From CAZJYI01 sp964550025 (GTDB lineage: Bacteria; Verrucomicrobiota; Kiritimatiellia; UBA8416; CAYOBW01): DNA of 49,187 nt. The notes beneath the pieces were generated by a model. That model had not been told where the DNA came from and ran no database searches. It worked only from the letters and a program-made list of their open reading frames with translations. The stretch lies in contig CAZJYI010000081.1 of the NCBI GenBank assembly GCA_964550025.1, forward strand, positions 1 to 49,187, given 5' to 3'. The translations under genes and the position numbers were made by a program. Below, in pieces: positions 7,888-16,798 of this stretch. The number at the start of each line of letters is the position of its first letter. Position 1 is the first letter of the stretch.

Positions 7888-9744
7888 TCAGCTCCGCCCG
7901 AACTTGCGGTTCAGCTCGTTCAGTGAGGTGAAGATCAGGGTCGGGCGTCCCTTGGGGCTGGTGTAGGGCATTTCCGCCCTGGCGAGGTCGATGACGAGCT
8001 GCTCGATTTCTTCGAGCGTCAGACGGTCGCGGGCATTCACGGCGGAGCGGCTGGCGGCTTCGGCTATGGATTCCTCGCGCCAGCGCCCTTCCGCTCCCCG
8101 GGTGCCCGCCTGCTCGAGGTCATGGGCCACCTCTGCCAGAATGCTCCCGGCATGGGCGCCATTGAAGCAGGCCGGCAAAGCGTCAACGACGAACGTGTCG
8201 CCACCGAACTCGGAGATACCAAACCCCAACCGCTTGAACACGGTCAGGTTCTTGCGCACGAGGGCTGCGTCCCGGGGGCGGAGCTCGACGGTTTCAGCCA
8301 TCAACAGCGCTTGTGTCGGGACCTCTCCCCGGGACACGGCGTCGAGGAAGCGCTCGAAGAGCACGCGCTCGTGGGCGGCTCGGGGGTCCATGACGACGTA
8401 TCCTTCCTCGGTCTCCAGGATCACGTAAAGGCTGCCGATCTGTCCCAGCACGCGGCACCAGGACCAGGGGGCGCCGGGGGCATGACCGGCGCTTGCCTCG
8501 GTACCGTCGATGGCCGGCGCCGCGGTTGTCCCGTCGCGCTCCGGTTGCGTGTCGCCGCCCGGCCGCGCCTGCGTGCCGAAGGGGGCGATCCCCGGTGCGT
8601 CGGGGCCTTCGGGTGCGGTTGCCATACGCGGGTAGCGGAAGGTCCTGGTGGGCGGCAGGTTGGCGATGTTCAGCTGTACATGCGCTTCCGGACGCCGGGC
8701 TTCGTGCTGCAGAGGAACATAGTCCGGCGCATTGGCCGGCGCGGACCCTCCCGTACCGAGGGCGTGTTGAATGGCCGTGATCAAGGTATCCCGCACGTCG
8801 CTGGGGCGGCGGAAGCGGACTTCGCGCTTGGTCGGATGTACGTTGACATCCACCAGCCCGGGTGCCATTGACAGGAACAGGAAGACCGAGGGGTGACGGC
8901 CCTTGGGGAGCAGGGCACGATACCCCTCCTTGATGGCGTAGTTCACGAGGGGCGCCGTCGCCGCGCGGTCGTTGACGAACACGTAGAGCTCGTTGCGGTC
9001 CGAACGGGTCGCCTCCGGCACGCTGACGAAACCGCTCACGCCGACGCCGCGTTCCTTGTGGTCGACGGGGCGGAGGTTCTTCATGTAGGCGGAACCGAAC
9101 AGGTCCAGGAGGCGGTCCTCGAGGCTGCCGTCTCCCGCCAGCCGGTGCACATCCCGGCCGTCTACCCTGAGCGTCATGCCGATGGCCGGGCTGGCCAGAG
9201 CCTGGACCATGAAGACATCGCGGATGTGAGCCAGTTCAGTCTGGTACGCCCGCAGGAACTTCTTTCTGGCGGGCACGTTGAAAAAGAGGTCGCGTACCTC
9301 GATGGCGGTTCCCGGCGGGCAGCCGATCTCGCGCACGTCCTGCAGCTTTCCCCCCGCGATGGTCAGCTCGCAGCCCGTGTCGTCTCCGGCGCGGCTGGTC
9401 GAAAGGCGGAAACGCGACACCGAGGCGATGGCGGCCAGCGCCTCGCCGCGAAAGCCCAGCGTCCGGATGTTCTCAATATCGTCGACGTCGGTGATCTTGC
9501 TCGTGGCGTGCCGTTCGACGGCCAGAAGCGCATTGTCGCGGTTCATTCCACAGCCGTTGTCCGCCACGGACACGAGCTTGCGTCCGCCGGCCACGACGTC
9601 CACGTCGATCTGCGTGGCGCCGGAATCGATAGCGTTCTCTATGAGCTCTTTCGCCACGGAGGCCGGCCGCTCGACGACCTCTCCCGCGGCGATCTTGTTC
9701 GCCACGTTGTCGGGCAGGACGCGAATGTTGCCGGTGGATGTCAT
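7888..9744 (-). CDS. mutL: DNA mismatch repair protein MutL, endonuclease motifs degenerate
   Basis: A 618-residue MutL. The GHKL ATPase is complete: NKIAAGEVVERP, ELIENAIDSGA, DNGCGM, HATSKI and GFRGEAL in the first 110 residues. The C-terminal dimerisation domain is present, but the nicking site is not. The DQHA(x)2E(x)4E motif reads DPRAAHERVLFE from residue 453, the ACR zinc motif reads ASR (about 564-566), and CPHGRP reads SPKGRP (596-601). By family knowledge this predicts a MutL without its own endonuclease, as in organisms that use MutH. The start is ATG 9744, opening with MTSTGNIRVLPDNVANKIA; the longer open frame upstream is not coding. Confidence 0.95.
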   Translation of the reverse strand: MTSTGNIRVLPDNVANKIAAGEVVERPASVAKELIENAIDSGATQIDVDVVAGGRKLVSVADNGCGMNRDNALLAVERHATSKITDVDDIENIRTLGFRGEALAAIASVSRFRLSTSRAGDDTGCELTIAGGKLQDVREIGCPPGTAIEVRDLFFNVPARKKFLRAYQTELAHIRDVFMVQALASPAIGMTLRVDGRDVHRLAGDGSLEDRLLDLFGSAYMKNLRPVDHKERGVGVSGFVSVPEATRSDRNELYVFVNDRAATAPLVNYAIKEGYRALLPKGRHPSVFLFLSMAPGLVDVNVHPTKREVRFRRPSDVRDTLITAIQHALGTGGSAPANAPDYVPLQHEARRPEAHVQLNIANLPPTRTFRYPRMATAPEGPDAPGIAPFGTQARPGGDTQPERDGTTAAPAIDGTEASAGHAPGAPWSWCRVLGQIGSLYVILETEEGYVVMDPRAAHERVLFERFLDAVSRGEVPTQALLMAETVELRPRDAALVRKNLTVFKRLGFGISEFGGDTFVVDALPACFNGAHAGSILAEVAHDLEQAGTRGAEGRWREESIAEAASRSAVNARDRLTLEEIEQLVIDLARAEMPYTSPKGRPTLIFTSLNELNRKFGRS

Positions 9745-9847
9745 TGGGTAGAGAATAGAGGGAGGGAGGGTACAGATCAACAGAGCAATGCGGTAGGACT
9801 CACGGATAGAGAACACGATCATCACCGCTCGCAATCGCACTCTCCGG

Positions 9848-9887
9848 CTCACCAATCGTCGCGGAATGGCCCCGGGCGATTGGTGAG
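9848..9887. repeat. 11-bp-stem hairpin upstream of mutL
   Basis: CTCACCAATCG (9848-9858) is mirrored exactly by CGATTGGTGAG (9877-9887). It sits between mutL and the preceding minus-strand gene. The CTCACCAATCGTC word recurs at about 2089-2101, so it belongs to a dispersed repeat and is also a possible terminator of the gene at 9986. Confidence 0.5.
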
Positions 9888-9985
9888 GGAGAGGAGTGGG
9901 ATTATGACTCGGGAAGCAAAGACCGGGGCATGGGATGTGAGACCTCCGTATCACCGATGAACCGTCGACGCGAGAACAGAGGGGC

Positions 9986-10540
9986 TCACTGGTTGGAGAT
10001 GACGGTCTTCTTGGTGACGACCAGGAGGCCGTGCTTATTCGGCGTCTCGGTGGTGACCACCCTTTCTCCGCGGTCATTGACGGTACTGGTGATGCGTTTG
10101 GTGATTGTCAGGCGCCCCCGTTTGGGATCCCGCTTCTCGTAGGTCGTTACCTGGGCGCGGCCCTTCTTGAGAATCGTGGTAACGGACGTGACCACGAGCG
10201 GCCCACTCGCCGTTTTGGGCGCCTCGATTACGGTTTCGATCGGAACGGCACGCGTGGAGAGGCTGTCGTAACTGTCGGTCTTTCGGCTGACGACACGTTC
10301 GATACCGTTGCTGTCGACGCGAGTAACTTCCGTGACTCTGCGCCGGACTTCTATCTTGGTGTCGGTTACGACGGTGCGTCCCTTGATGCCGCCGTCCACC
10401 CCGCGGTCGACGGTCTCGGTGACGGTTGTCTTGATGTATTCGTTGGCCCAATCGTCGTTTTGGGCGCAGGAGTTTAGGGGCAGTCCCGGAAGATATGCCA
10501 TCACGCCGACAAGGAACACAAGTGTCCTGCAACGTTTCAT
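9986..10540 (-). CDS. Exported Thr/Val-rich protein of unknown function
   Basis: A 184-residue protein starting at ATG 10540 (MKRCRTLVFLVGVMAYLPGLPLNSCAQN). The N terminus is a signal peptide, and the LNSC sequence may be a loose lipoprotein box. The mature part is rich in Thr, Val, Lys and Arg and repeats the pattern TVT, VVSR, VVTT, suggesting stacked beta strands (for example TVTETVDRGVDGGIKGRTVV, then RLTITKRITSTVNDRGERVV). I cannot assign a family. A start 24 codons upstream is open but would precede the signal peptide with an arginine-rich leader. Confidence 0.65.
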   Translation of the reverse strand: MKRCRTLVFLVGVMAYLPGLPLNSCAQNDDWANEYIKTTVTETVDRGVDGGIKGRTVVTDTKIEVRRRVTEVTRVDSNGIERVVSRKTDSYDSLSTRAVPIETVIEAPKTASGPLVVTSVTTILKKGRAQVTTYEKRDPKRGRLTITKRITSTVNDRGERVVTTETPNKHGLLVVTKKTVISNQ

Positions 10541-10677
10541 TGTCCTGTTCACCAGACCACCGCCGCGTCCAGATTGACAGGAACTCACTCTTCGGCCGGT
10601 ACGGAGCCACATCCCTCGTTACCGGGCCGGAGCGGGTTACCCCACGCTGAGAAGCTTGTCAAACACGGGCCGGCGAG

Positions 10678-11754
10678 TCAAGAGCGATATCCGAGTTCGG
10701 CGGAGAGGTCGAAGTACCGCTTCACGCCGCCGCCGGGGACGTTGAAAGGAATGTGATTGCCAATGCACATCATGTAGCCGCCCGACATGCGCGCGGTTTC
10801 CACCATGCTTTCGACCATGGCCCGGATCTCGTCCGGGTCTTCGCGCATCAGGATGCGGCTGTCGCCTTCGCCCGCGATGAAGCAGTTCTCGTAGCGGCGG
10901 GCAATGGCCTTGTAGTCGGTGAACGGTTCGCTGATGATGCCCCGCGCCCCGCAGGCCATGACATCGTCGACGAAAACGTCCACGCAGCCGTCGACCATGA
11001 AGAGCACTTCCTTGCCGGCGGCGCGCAGAACGGCCCAGTACTCCTCGTAGCGGGGGAAGATGTACTTCTTCATCCACTCGGGACTGCATACGGGACCGTT
11101 GGCCAGGACGATGTCGTCGTGGCACACGACGAAGTTAACCGGCAAGCGCGCGAAGGCGCGGAACACGCGGCGGTTGATTTCAGCGAACTCGTCCATGATG
11201 CGTTCGAAACCGGGTTCGAGGCAGATCGAGAGGAATCCCTCGTAGCCGAAGACGAGCAGCGGCCACATGAACATCGTGTTGTAGAACCCGACGGATGCCG
11301 GTGAACCCTCGGGCGCGGCATCGCCCCATTCGGCCGGGTAGTTCCGTCGGTAGCGCTCATAGATGGTCTCTTCACTGCGGAAGTCCCCGTCGACGACGAC
11401 GTGCCAGTCCGTGAAGTCGCCCTGTTCGAGCGGGCTGAACCGTAGCATGTCTTCGAGGCTGTCGAAGCGCCGGTTGGCTTCCTGCTGCTGCCAGTGGTCG
11501 CGGTAGTTTGCCCCCCAGCGGCCCTTGCCCTGGTCTTCCTGGTTGTCGAGACGCGGGATCGGTTCATCGCTTTTCGGGACGTGCAGGTGAAGAAACGGGT
11601 ACATTTCGTTCAGCCGCGTCATGCAGCTACGCGGCGCCTCGTAGAAGTCAATGCCGGTAATGGCCGTGGCGGCGTCCGGGTTCGACCAGTGTTCCCAGTG
11701 TGCCACACGCTTCGGTCCCAGTCCCATGTAGCTCGCGTAGCGTGGATCTTGCAC
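10678..11754 (-). CDS. URO-D family methyltransferase-like protein
   Basis: A 358-residue member of the uroporphyrinogen decarboxylase superfamily, which includes cobalamin-linked methyltransferases (MtaA, CmuA) as well as true HemE. Family features seen are LPVNFVVCHDDIVLANGPVCSPEWMKKYIFPRY (about residues 213-245), the VDGCVDVFVDD strand and a closing GEGDSRILMREDPDEIRAMVESM segment. The N terminus lacks the conserved HemE RQAGR motif, so this is not a haem enzyme. It is the last gene of an operon with a sugar-type ABC importer, 135 bp after the second permease. A role in removing methyl groups from an imported methylated compound fits the family but is inference. Confidence 0.75.
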   Translation of the reverse strand: MQDPRYASYMGLGPKRVAHWEHWSNPDAATAITGIDFYEAPRSCMTRLNEMYPFLHLHVPKSDEPIPRLDNQEDQGKGRWGANYRDHWQQQEANRRFDSLEDMLRFSPLEQGDFTDWHVVVDGDFRSEETIYERYRRNYPAEWGDAAPEGSPASVGFYNTMFMWPLLVFGYEGFLSICLEPGFERIMDEFAEINRRVFRAFARLPVNFVVCHDDIVLANGPVCSPEWMKKYIFPRYEEYWAVLRAAGKEVLFMVDGCVDVFVDDVMACGARGIISEPFTDYKAIARRYENCFIAGEGDSRILMREDPDEIRAMVESMVETARMSGGYMMCIGNHIPFNVPGGGVKRYFDLSAELGYRS

Positions 11755-11889
11755 GATGTCGCTCCTGTACCGTCTTTGTCGCGATATTTGTCGTTATCTG
11801 CGGCGATCAAAAATTAGGGCGAAAGATTAGGGGGAAAGACGAAGGGGGGAGGTTGGCGGCACCTTGATCTTTCACCCTCGTCTCTCCCC

Positions 11890-12822
11890 TCACCCTTTCA
11901 CCGCCCCGCTCGTCAGCCCGGCCACGAACTCCTTCTGCAGGGCGAAGAACAGCACGGCGGGTGGTATGATCGCCAACAGCGTTCCGGCCAGGAAGATGCC
12001 GTAGTCCTGTGCGTATACACCGATGTACTGGTTGAGCACGACCGGCAGCGTCAGCTTGCCCTGCGTCTGGATGAAGATCTGCGGCCCGATGAAGTTGTTC
12101 CAGTTGCCAAGAAACGTGATCAGGCAGTAAGCGCCCGTCATGGGGCGTACCAGCGGCATGATGACTTTGAGGTAGATCCCGAACTCGCTGGCGCCGTCGA
12201 TGCGCGCGGCCTCGATCAGGCTGTCGGGCACACCCACCATGGCCTGACGGAAAAGGAACATGCCGAAGACACTGCAGGCGCCCGGCACGAGCAGCGCGAG
12301 GTAGGAGTCCATCCAGCCGAAGCGATAGATCAACTTGTAGACAGGCGCCAGGAACAGCATGGCGGGGAACATCATCGACCCCACCATGAAGGCCATGATG
12401 GCGTTGCGGCCGCGGAACTTGTACTTCGCGAGAGCGTAGCCGCCGAGCGAGGCGAAGAAAAGGCTGATGGACGTTGCAGAACAGGCCAGGAACAGCGAAT
12501 TGACGATGTACTCCCAGAAGTACACGCGCCCCTGAACGGTGTTCTCGCCCGCAAAGAGCGTACGGAAGTTATCGAGATTGAGTGTCTTCGCCGACCACTC
12601 GCGCAGCGGCGGGAGAAACGAATACTGCATCAGCACGTTCTTGTCCTTGAAGACCGAGCAGACCAGCCAAACGAACGGGCACAGGATCAGGAACGCGGCG
12701 ATGCCGAGAAGGACGTAGCGCAGATAGGCCGACGCCACGGCCGGCCGGCGCGGATACACGAAACGCAACGTAACGTACACGCCCGCCAGCAACAGCAACA
12801 TCCCGTGCGCCTGGTTCATCAT
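11890..12822 (-). CDS. Carbohydrate ABC transporter permease (MalG type)
   Basis: A 310-residue inner-membrane permease with about six helices. The EAA loop that contacts the ATPase is EAARIDGASEFGIYLKVIMP, matching the CUT1 sugar family, and the TFLGNWNNFIGP segment near the end is typical of MalG-type partners. The first codon is ATG 12822, whose ATGA overlaps the stop of the upstream permease. This start adds one Met before MNQAHG and implies translational coupling. The reading frame stays open far upstream, but that part is a shadow of the other permease. No ATPase gene is in the cluster, so a shared MsmK/UgpC-like ATPase elsewhere is needed. Confidence 0.92.
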   Translation of the reverse strand: MMNQAHGMLLLLAGVYVTLRFVYPRRPAVASAYLRYVLLGIAAFLILCPFVWLVCSVFKDKNVLMQYSFLPPLREWSAKTLNLDNFRTLFAGENTVQGRVYFWEYIVNSLFLACSATSISLFFASLGGYALAKYKFRGRNAIMAFMVGSMMFPAMLFLAPVYKLIYRFGWMDSYLALLVPGACSVFGMFLFRQAMVGVPDSLIEAARIDGASEFGIYLKVIMPLVRPMTGAYCLITFLGNWNNFIGPQIFIQTQGKLTLPVVLNQYIGVYAQDYGIFLAGTLLAIIPPAVLFFALQKEFVAGLTSGAVKG

Positions 12823-13724
12823 TCCTCCATCACCCGCGAGAGCCGGATCTGGATCGTGCTGATCGTGAAGATGATCAGGGCCAGTAACCATCCGATGGCT
12901 GCCCCTGTTCCGAGATCCCCCGAGTCGAACGCGGTTTGGTACAGGTATCCCACGATGGTCAGCCCCGAGTTCTTCGGGCCGAAGCCGTTGAGCAGCGCGT
13001 AGGGCAGCTCGAAAAGCTGGTAGGAACCGATGGTGCTCATCACGACGACGAAGATGGCCACCGGCTTGATCTGCGGCAGGACTACGTTGCGAAAGACCTG
13101 CCAGCGGTTGGCCCCGTCGATGCGCGCCGCTTCCACGAGGTTCTTGTCCACGTTCTGCAGCGCCGCCAGAAAGTAGATCATGTTGAACCCCACGTACATC
13201 CACATGGCAACGATGATCAGCGCGGGCATAACCAGCGAGGGGTTGGACAACCAGCGCTCCTCGAGCCCCCAGCCCACCAGCGCCTGGAGCCCCCGGTTGA
13301 AAAGCCCGTAACGCGGCGTGAAGATCACGGCAAACAGCACACCCACGAAGATCCGCCCCACGAGATGCGGGCTGAACAGAATTAACCGGAACGCGTTGCG
13401 CACGCGGTTCTCGCCCGTGTTGAGCAACATGGCCAGCCCGAGAGATAGCGGGAGCTGGACGCAGACCGAGGCGATCGCGAAGATGGTGGTGTTCTTCAGC
13501 GCCGTGTAGAACATGGGGTCGCGCAGGACGAAAGCGAAGTTCCCGAGGCCGACAAAGACCGCGCTGCGCGGGCCGTTGGTCTGGTGGAAGGCGAGCCAGA
13601 TCGAGTTGAAGAACGGGTACAGGAAGAAGACGGAAGTCAACGCCAGGTAGGGCGCAAGAAAGAACCACGGCGCCAGGTTGTGGCGCGAGGCGGCGCGAGT
13701 GACACCTGTGCTTCTACGCGCCAT
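12819..13724 (-). CDS. Carbohydrate ABC transporter permease (MalF type)
   Basis: A 301-residue inner-membrane permease with six predicted helices; the first is WFFLAPYLALTSVFFLYPFF. The EAA loop is EAARIDGANRWQVFRNVVLP. With the downstream MalG-type gene it forms the membrane channel of a CUT1-family importer. It overlaps the binding-protein gene upstream by 11 bp and the second permease downstream by 4 bp, so all three are one transcript. The start is ATG 13724 (MARRSTGVTRAASRHN, a basic cytoplasmic N terminus as usual). Confidence 0.92.
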   Translation of the reverse strand: MARRSTGVTRAASRHNLAPWFFLAPYLALTSVFFLYPFFNSIWLAFHQTNGPRSAVFVGLGNFAFVLRDPMFYTALKNTTIFAIASVCVQLPLSLGLAMLLNTGENRVRNAFRLILFSPHLVGRIFVGVLFAVIFTPRYGLFNRGLQALVGWGLEERWLSNPSLVMPALIIVAMWMYVGFNMIYFLAALQNVDKNLVEAARIDGANRWQVFRNVVLPQIKPVAIFVVVMSTIGSYQLFELPYALLNGFGPKNSGLTIVGYLYQTAFDSGDLGTGAAIGWLLALIIFTISTIQIRLSRVMEE

Positions 13725-15105
13725 CGCCGTCCTCCTCGGTCGCCTTCAGGAACACGTTGCGCGCGACGATCTTCCTGACGTAGTCGGCGTTGCGCCTTAG
13801 TTCGTCGCGGACGTATTCGTCCAGACCTTCCTCGCCCTCGTCGCGGTACCGGGCCGCCGCGCTGAGGTACGTTTCGAGCAGTTTGCCGTTGGCGAGCAGG
13901 ACGTAGGGACTCATGTAATACGGCGGTGTCTCGGGCGCCAGCTCCGCGTAGAGGGTCCCGATGGCCTGGCCCCCGAAGAAGGGCCGCGGCTCGTTGAACT
14001 CCGGCATGTCCCACGCCTCCTTCAGCGGCGTGACGATGTTCATGGCGCGAAACCGCTTGCCCAGCTCGGCCTTGTCCAGGTACAGGAACTGCGCAAACTC
14101 CCAGGCCAGTTCGGGGTTGCGGCAAGCCTTGGTGATCGCCAGTCCCGTACCCCCCCAGGTGCTCGTGCGCCGGCCGCCCGGCTCCCACGCGGGGAGGGGG
14201 ATCAACCCCAGCTTGCCGTGCAGATGGGGAACGTCCAACTCGAACTGGCGCGTGCGCCAGTCGGGACATATGTAGAAAAGCACCAAGCCGTCGCTCACGG
14301 CCTTGGCCAGGCTCTGCCCCCACCCGGCTTCGTACCCGATCCGATTCGGACCCACCGACTGGCGTACGTACCACGCCAACGTGTCGGCCACGATCTCGCT
14401 GTCCATCACGAGGCGGCCGTCCGGGTCGAAGAGTTGGCCGCCGCGTTGCAGCGCCAGCACGCGGATCACGGTCTCGGAGTTCACGGGCATGTCCAGTGCG
14501 TACCGGTCGGGATAGCCGTCGCCGTCAAGGTCCTTTGTGATGCGCCGGCCCATGGCCACGAAGTCGTCCCATGTCTTCAGCGCCGAAACGTCGATCCCCA
14601 ACTCCGCGATAAGGTCCGTGCGGTAGCACAGGGACACGGGATGCACGTCGTGCGGCACGGCGAAGATGTGTCCGCGGCTCGACCACAGGCTGTAGCGGGA
14701 CTCCACCATGCGCTCATAGAGCCCCTCCTCGTGCAGGCGTTGCGTCATGTCCATGAAACCGACGTCCTCCAGGGGGCCCCGCGTGAAGTATCCCATGGAG
14801 CCTTCCAGGACTTCGACGACGTCGGGCACGTCAGCCCCCGTCAACAGCGCCGACTGGAGGCGGCTTTGCAGGGCCCGGCTCGACACCCTCTGCAATTGCA
14901 CCTTGACGCCGTGCTTCTGCTCGAACTCAGGGATCACGCGCCGGTAGGGTTCCTCGTGAACCTGGGCGAAGATGGCGAAAACAAGGTCGGGCGATTCCGA
15001 CCGGCGGCGCAGGGAGAACGCGACGTGCGCAATCCCGCTGGCGATGGCCAGCATGAGGATCAGGAATGCCGCCGTGCCGTAAGGGTATTTGTTCGCGAGT
15101 CGCAC
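13714..15105 (-). CDS. Extracellular solute-binding protein (family 1, sugar type)
   Basis: A 463-residue periplasmic binding protein anchored by an N-terminal membrane segment (AAFLILMLAIASGIAHVAFSL). Family-1 features are the FEQKHGVKVQLQRVSS start of the lobe, DVPDVVEVLEG, a hinge region near VPHDVHPVSLCYRTDLI, the DLDGDGYPDRYAL calcium-like turn and WGGTGLAITKACRNPELAWEF. It is the first gene of the importer operon and determines ligand choice. The ligand is probably a sugar or sugar derivative, given the two CUT1 permeases behind it. There is no obvious lipobox, so the N-terminal helix is likely a permanent anchor. Confidence 0.88.
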   Translation of the reverse strand: MRLANKYPYGTAAFLILMLAIASGIAHVAFSLRRRSESPDLVFAIFAQVHEEPYRRVIPEFEQKHGVKVQLQRVSSRALQSRLQSALLTGADVPDVVEVLEGSMGYFTRGPLEDVGFMDMTQRLHEEGLYERMVESRYSLWSSRGHIFAVPHDVHPVSLCYRTDLIAELGIDVSALKTWDDFVAMGRRITKDLDGDGYPDRYALDMPVNSETVIRVLALQRGGQLFDPDGRLVMDSEIVADTLAWYVRQSVGPNRIGYEAGWGQSLAKAVSDGLVLFYICPDWRTRQFELDVPHLHGKLGLIPLPAWEPGGRRTSTWGGTGLAITKACRNPELAWEFAQFLYLDKAELGKRFRAMNIVTPLKEAWDMPEFNEPRPFFGGQAIGTLYAELAPETPPYYMSPYVLLANGKLLETYLSAAARYRDEGEEGLDEYVRDELRRNADYVRKIVARNVFLKATEEDGDGA

Positions 15106-15388
15106 GTTCTACCTCGATTCTGCCCCCGCCGGCCTCGTGCCGGCATGCTGTCTTCCTGGGCCTGCCGTGCCCGCCCCCACCGGCCTCGTGCCGGTGGAGC
15201 GTAAGACGGCGCGTGACTGAGGACGGACGGGAACACGCCGGAGCCCGGTCAGGAGCGAAAGCCGCGCCAGGCTCCCATCCTCGCTCTCATCGGGCTCAGA
15301 ACAGTCTGTCGCGCTCCCCCCCGGGTTCGAATCCTGAGTTCCACCGGCGCAAGGCCGGTGGGGCTCGGCACTCATCCACGTGACCAGT
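15106..15388. repeat. GC-rich hairpin cluster between genes
   Basis: No gene is seen. Three short perfect hairpins are present: GCCGGC-CTCGT-GCCGGC (15128-15144), an 8-5-8 hairpin with arms CCACCGGC/GCCGGTGG and loop CTCGT (15177-15197), and a second 8-5-8 hairpin with the same arms and loop GCAAG (15341-15361). A GGGTTCGAATCC word at about 15323-15334 looks like a tRNA T arm, but no tRNA can be folded around it. Confidence 0.6.
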
Positions 15389-15778
15389 CTATTGTGCATT
15401 GCGATGGCCGGGCTTTTCGAGCACAAACGGCCTGGGAAAACCCGCTGCCCGATGGCCGTCGCGCGGAGCAAAGCGCTTGTTCTGCGAGTGGCCGCGCGGT
15501 GCGTTCAGCGGGATCTCCATGCCGCCCATTTCGGCCATCCCGTCCATCTCCGGCGTCCGGGCGAACGGATGCCCCATAAAGCTCATCGCATCGAAGCGAT
15601 GGTCGTCCGAGAGGATGAACACGACGTTGCGCGGCGTCACGCCGTCAACCTTCGCCACCTCGACGGCCTCCGGCATTGGAACGACGGCCGGGGCAGCAAC
15701 GGCAGTGAGCAAAACCCCCGCCAACACGAAGCGGCGCAGATGACGGCATGCAACAAGGAGGATATGATACCTATTCAT
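15389..15778 (-). pseudogene. Sulfatase remnant with large internal deletion
   Basis: A 129-residue frame opens with a basic/hydrophobic leader and then shows the typical sulfatase start PRNVVFILSDDHRFDAMSFMG (metal-binding Asp-Asp, residues about 49-69). At about residue 83 the sequence changes abruptly to GMEIPLNAPRGHSQNKR, which resembles the C-terminal end of sulfatases. The catalytic CxPxR box, most of the alpha/beta core and the second metal site are gone, about 350 residues short of a normal enzyme. It therefore looks like an in-frame internal deletion that cannot be active. An alternative is a small protein reusing both ends. It is divergent from nfnA. Confidence 0.6.
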
Positions 15779-15844
15779 AGTGTCGGTTACTGAAACGCAA
15801 AACAGGTCTGAAGTCCAGCGTTAGCTGACGCGTCGCCGACTGAC

Positions 15845-15873
15845 TTGCGTCCCGTCGTACCGTGCGCTATAGT
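15845..15873 (+). promoter_or_regulatory. Sigma-70-type promoter for nfnAB
   Basis: TTGCGT (15845-15850) and TATAGT (15868-15873) are separated by 17 bp, an ideal housekeeping spacing. The expected start near 15880 leaves a leader of about 58 nt before the GTG at 15938, which has a GGGGGAAGA ribosome site. It would also place ATG 15896 close to the mRNA 5' end, favouring the later start. Confidence 0.55.
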
Positions 15874-15937
15874 CCTGCGCTTCTCGTATGTACACATGGC
15901 CGACCGCCGAAGGCCGCAATACAGCCCGGGGGAAGAA

Positions 15938-16798
15938 GTGAACCGCATAGTCAAGAAGGAACGGCTCGCCGAACAGGTCTTCCTTATGGAAGTCGAGGCG
16001 CCGCTGATTGCCGAAGAACGGCGGGCCGGGCAGTTCGTCATCCTGCAACTGCACTCCGATTTCGGGGAGAGGATCCCACTGACCATCGCCGATGCCGATG
16101 CCGGGCGCGGCACAATCACGATCGTGTTCCAGGCCGTGGGCAAGACCACCCATGAGCTGGCCGAGCTGGCCGTGGGCGACACCATCGACAATCTCGTGGG
16201 GCCTCTCGGCACGCCGACGCACGTCCAGAAGGTCGGTCACGTCGTGGCCGTCGGCGGAGGTATCGGAGTGGCTCCGCTGCACCCGATCGCCCAGGCCATG
16301 AAGGCCGCCGGCAACCGTTTGACCGTGATCATGGGCGCCCGGACGCGGGAACTGGTTATCTTCGAGGACCGCATGCGCGCCATCGCCGATGATGTCATTG
16401 TCTGCACCGACGATGGCTCCTACGGCCGCAAGGCACTTGTCACCGAACCGCTCAAGGAGCTCTGCGAACAGGACGCCCGCCCCGACCAGGTGGTAGCCAT
16501 CGGACCGGCCATCATGATGAAGTTCTGCGCCGAGTGCACGCGGCCCTTTGCCATCCCCACGCTCGTGTCACTCAACACGATCATGGTGGACGGGACCGGA
16601 ATGTGCGGCGGATGCCGCGTCACCGTGGACGGGAAGACGCGCTTTGTCTGCGTCGACGGCCCCGAGTTCGACGGGCATCTCGTGGACTTCGACAACATGA
16701 TGAAACGCCTCGGCGCTTACAAGCGCCAGGAAGACAGGAACCACGAACGGTGCCACCTGGACATAGAAGTCAGGAAGAGGCAAGGGGCATCGTCATGA
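15938..16798 (+). CDS. nfnA: NfnA-like ferredoxin:NADP+ oxidoreductase, FAD/[2Fe-2S] subunit
   Basis: A 286-residue small subunit of the NADH-dependent reduced ferredoxin:NADP+ oxidoreductase family (also annotated as sulfide dehydrogenase subunit or dihydroorotate dehydrogenase electron-transfer subunit-like). The FAD domain is followed by the NAD site VAVGGGIGVAPLHPIA. The C-terminal cysteines GTGMCGGCRVTVDGKTRFVC with the nearby acidic VDGPEFDGHLVDFD form the [2Fe-2S] site. I chose GTG 15938 because it gives the usual opening (MNRIVKKERLAEQVF) and has a good ribosome site; ATG 15896 would add 14 atypical residues. ATGA overlap with nfnB shows coupling. The complex bifurcates electrons between NADPH, NAD+ and ferredoxin in anaerobes. 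Confidence 0.88.
   Translation: MNRIVKKERLAEQVFLMEVEAPLIAEERRAGQFVILQLHSDFGERIPLTIADADAGRGTITIVFQAVGKTTHELAELAVGDTIDNLVGPLGTPTHVQKVGHVVAVGGGIGVAPLHPIAQAMKAAGNRLTVIMGARTRELVIFEDRMRAIADDVIVCTDDGSYGRKALVTEPLKELCEQDARPDQVVAIGPAIMMKFCAECTRPFAIPTLVSLNTIMVDGTGMCGGCRVTVDGKTRFVCVDGPEFDGHLVDFDNMMKRLGAYKRQEDRNHERCHLDIEVRKRQGASS

Noticed and set aside
15301..15361. Possible tRNA around GGGTTCGAATCC
   Set aside because: The T-loop word is present, but no matching acceptor stem or anticodon arm can be folded within 90 nt on either strand; TTCGAA is self-complementary and can arise by chance.
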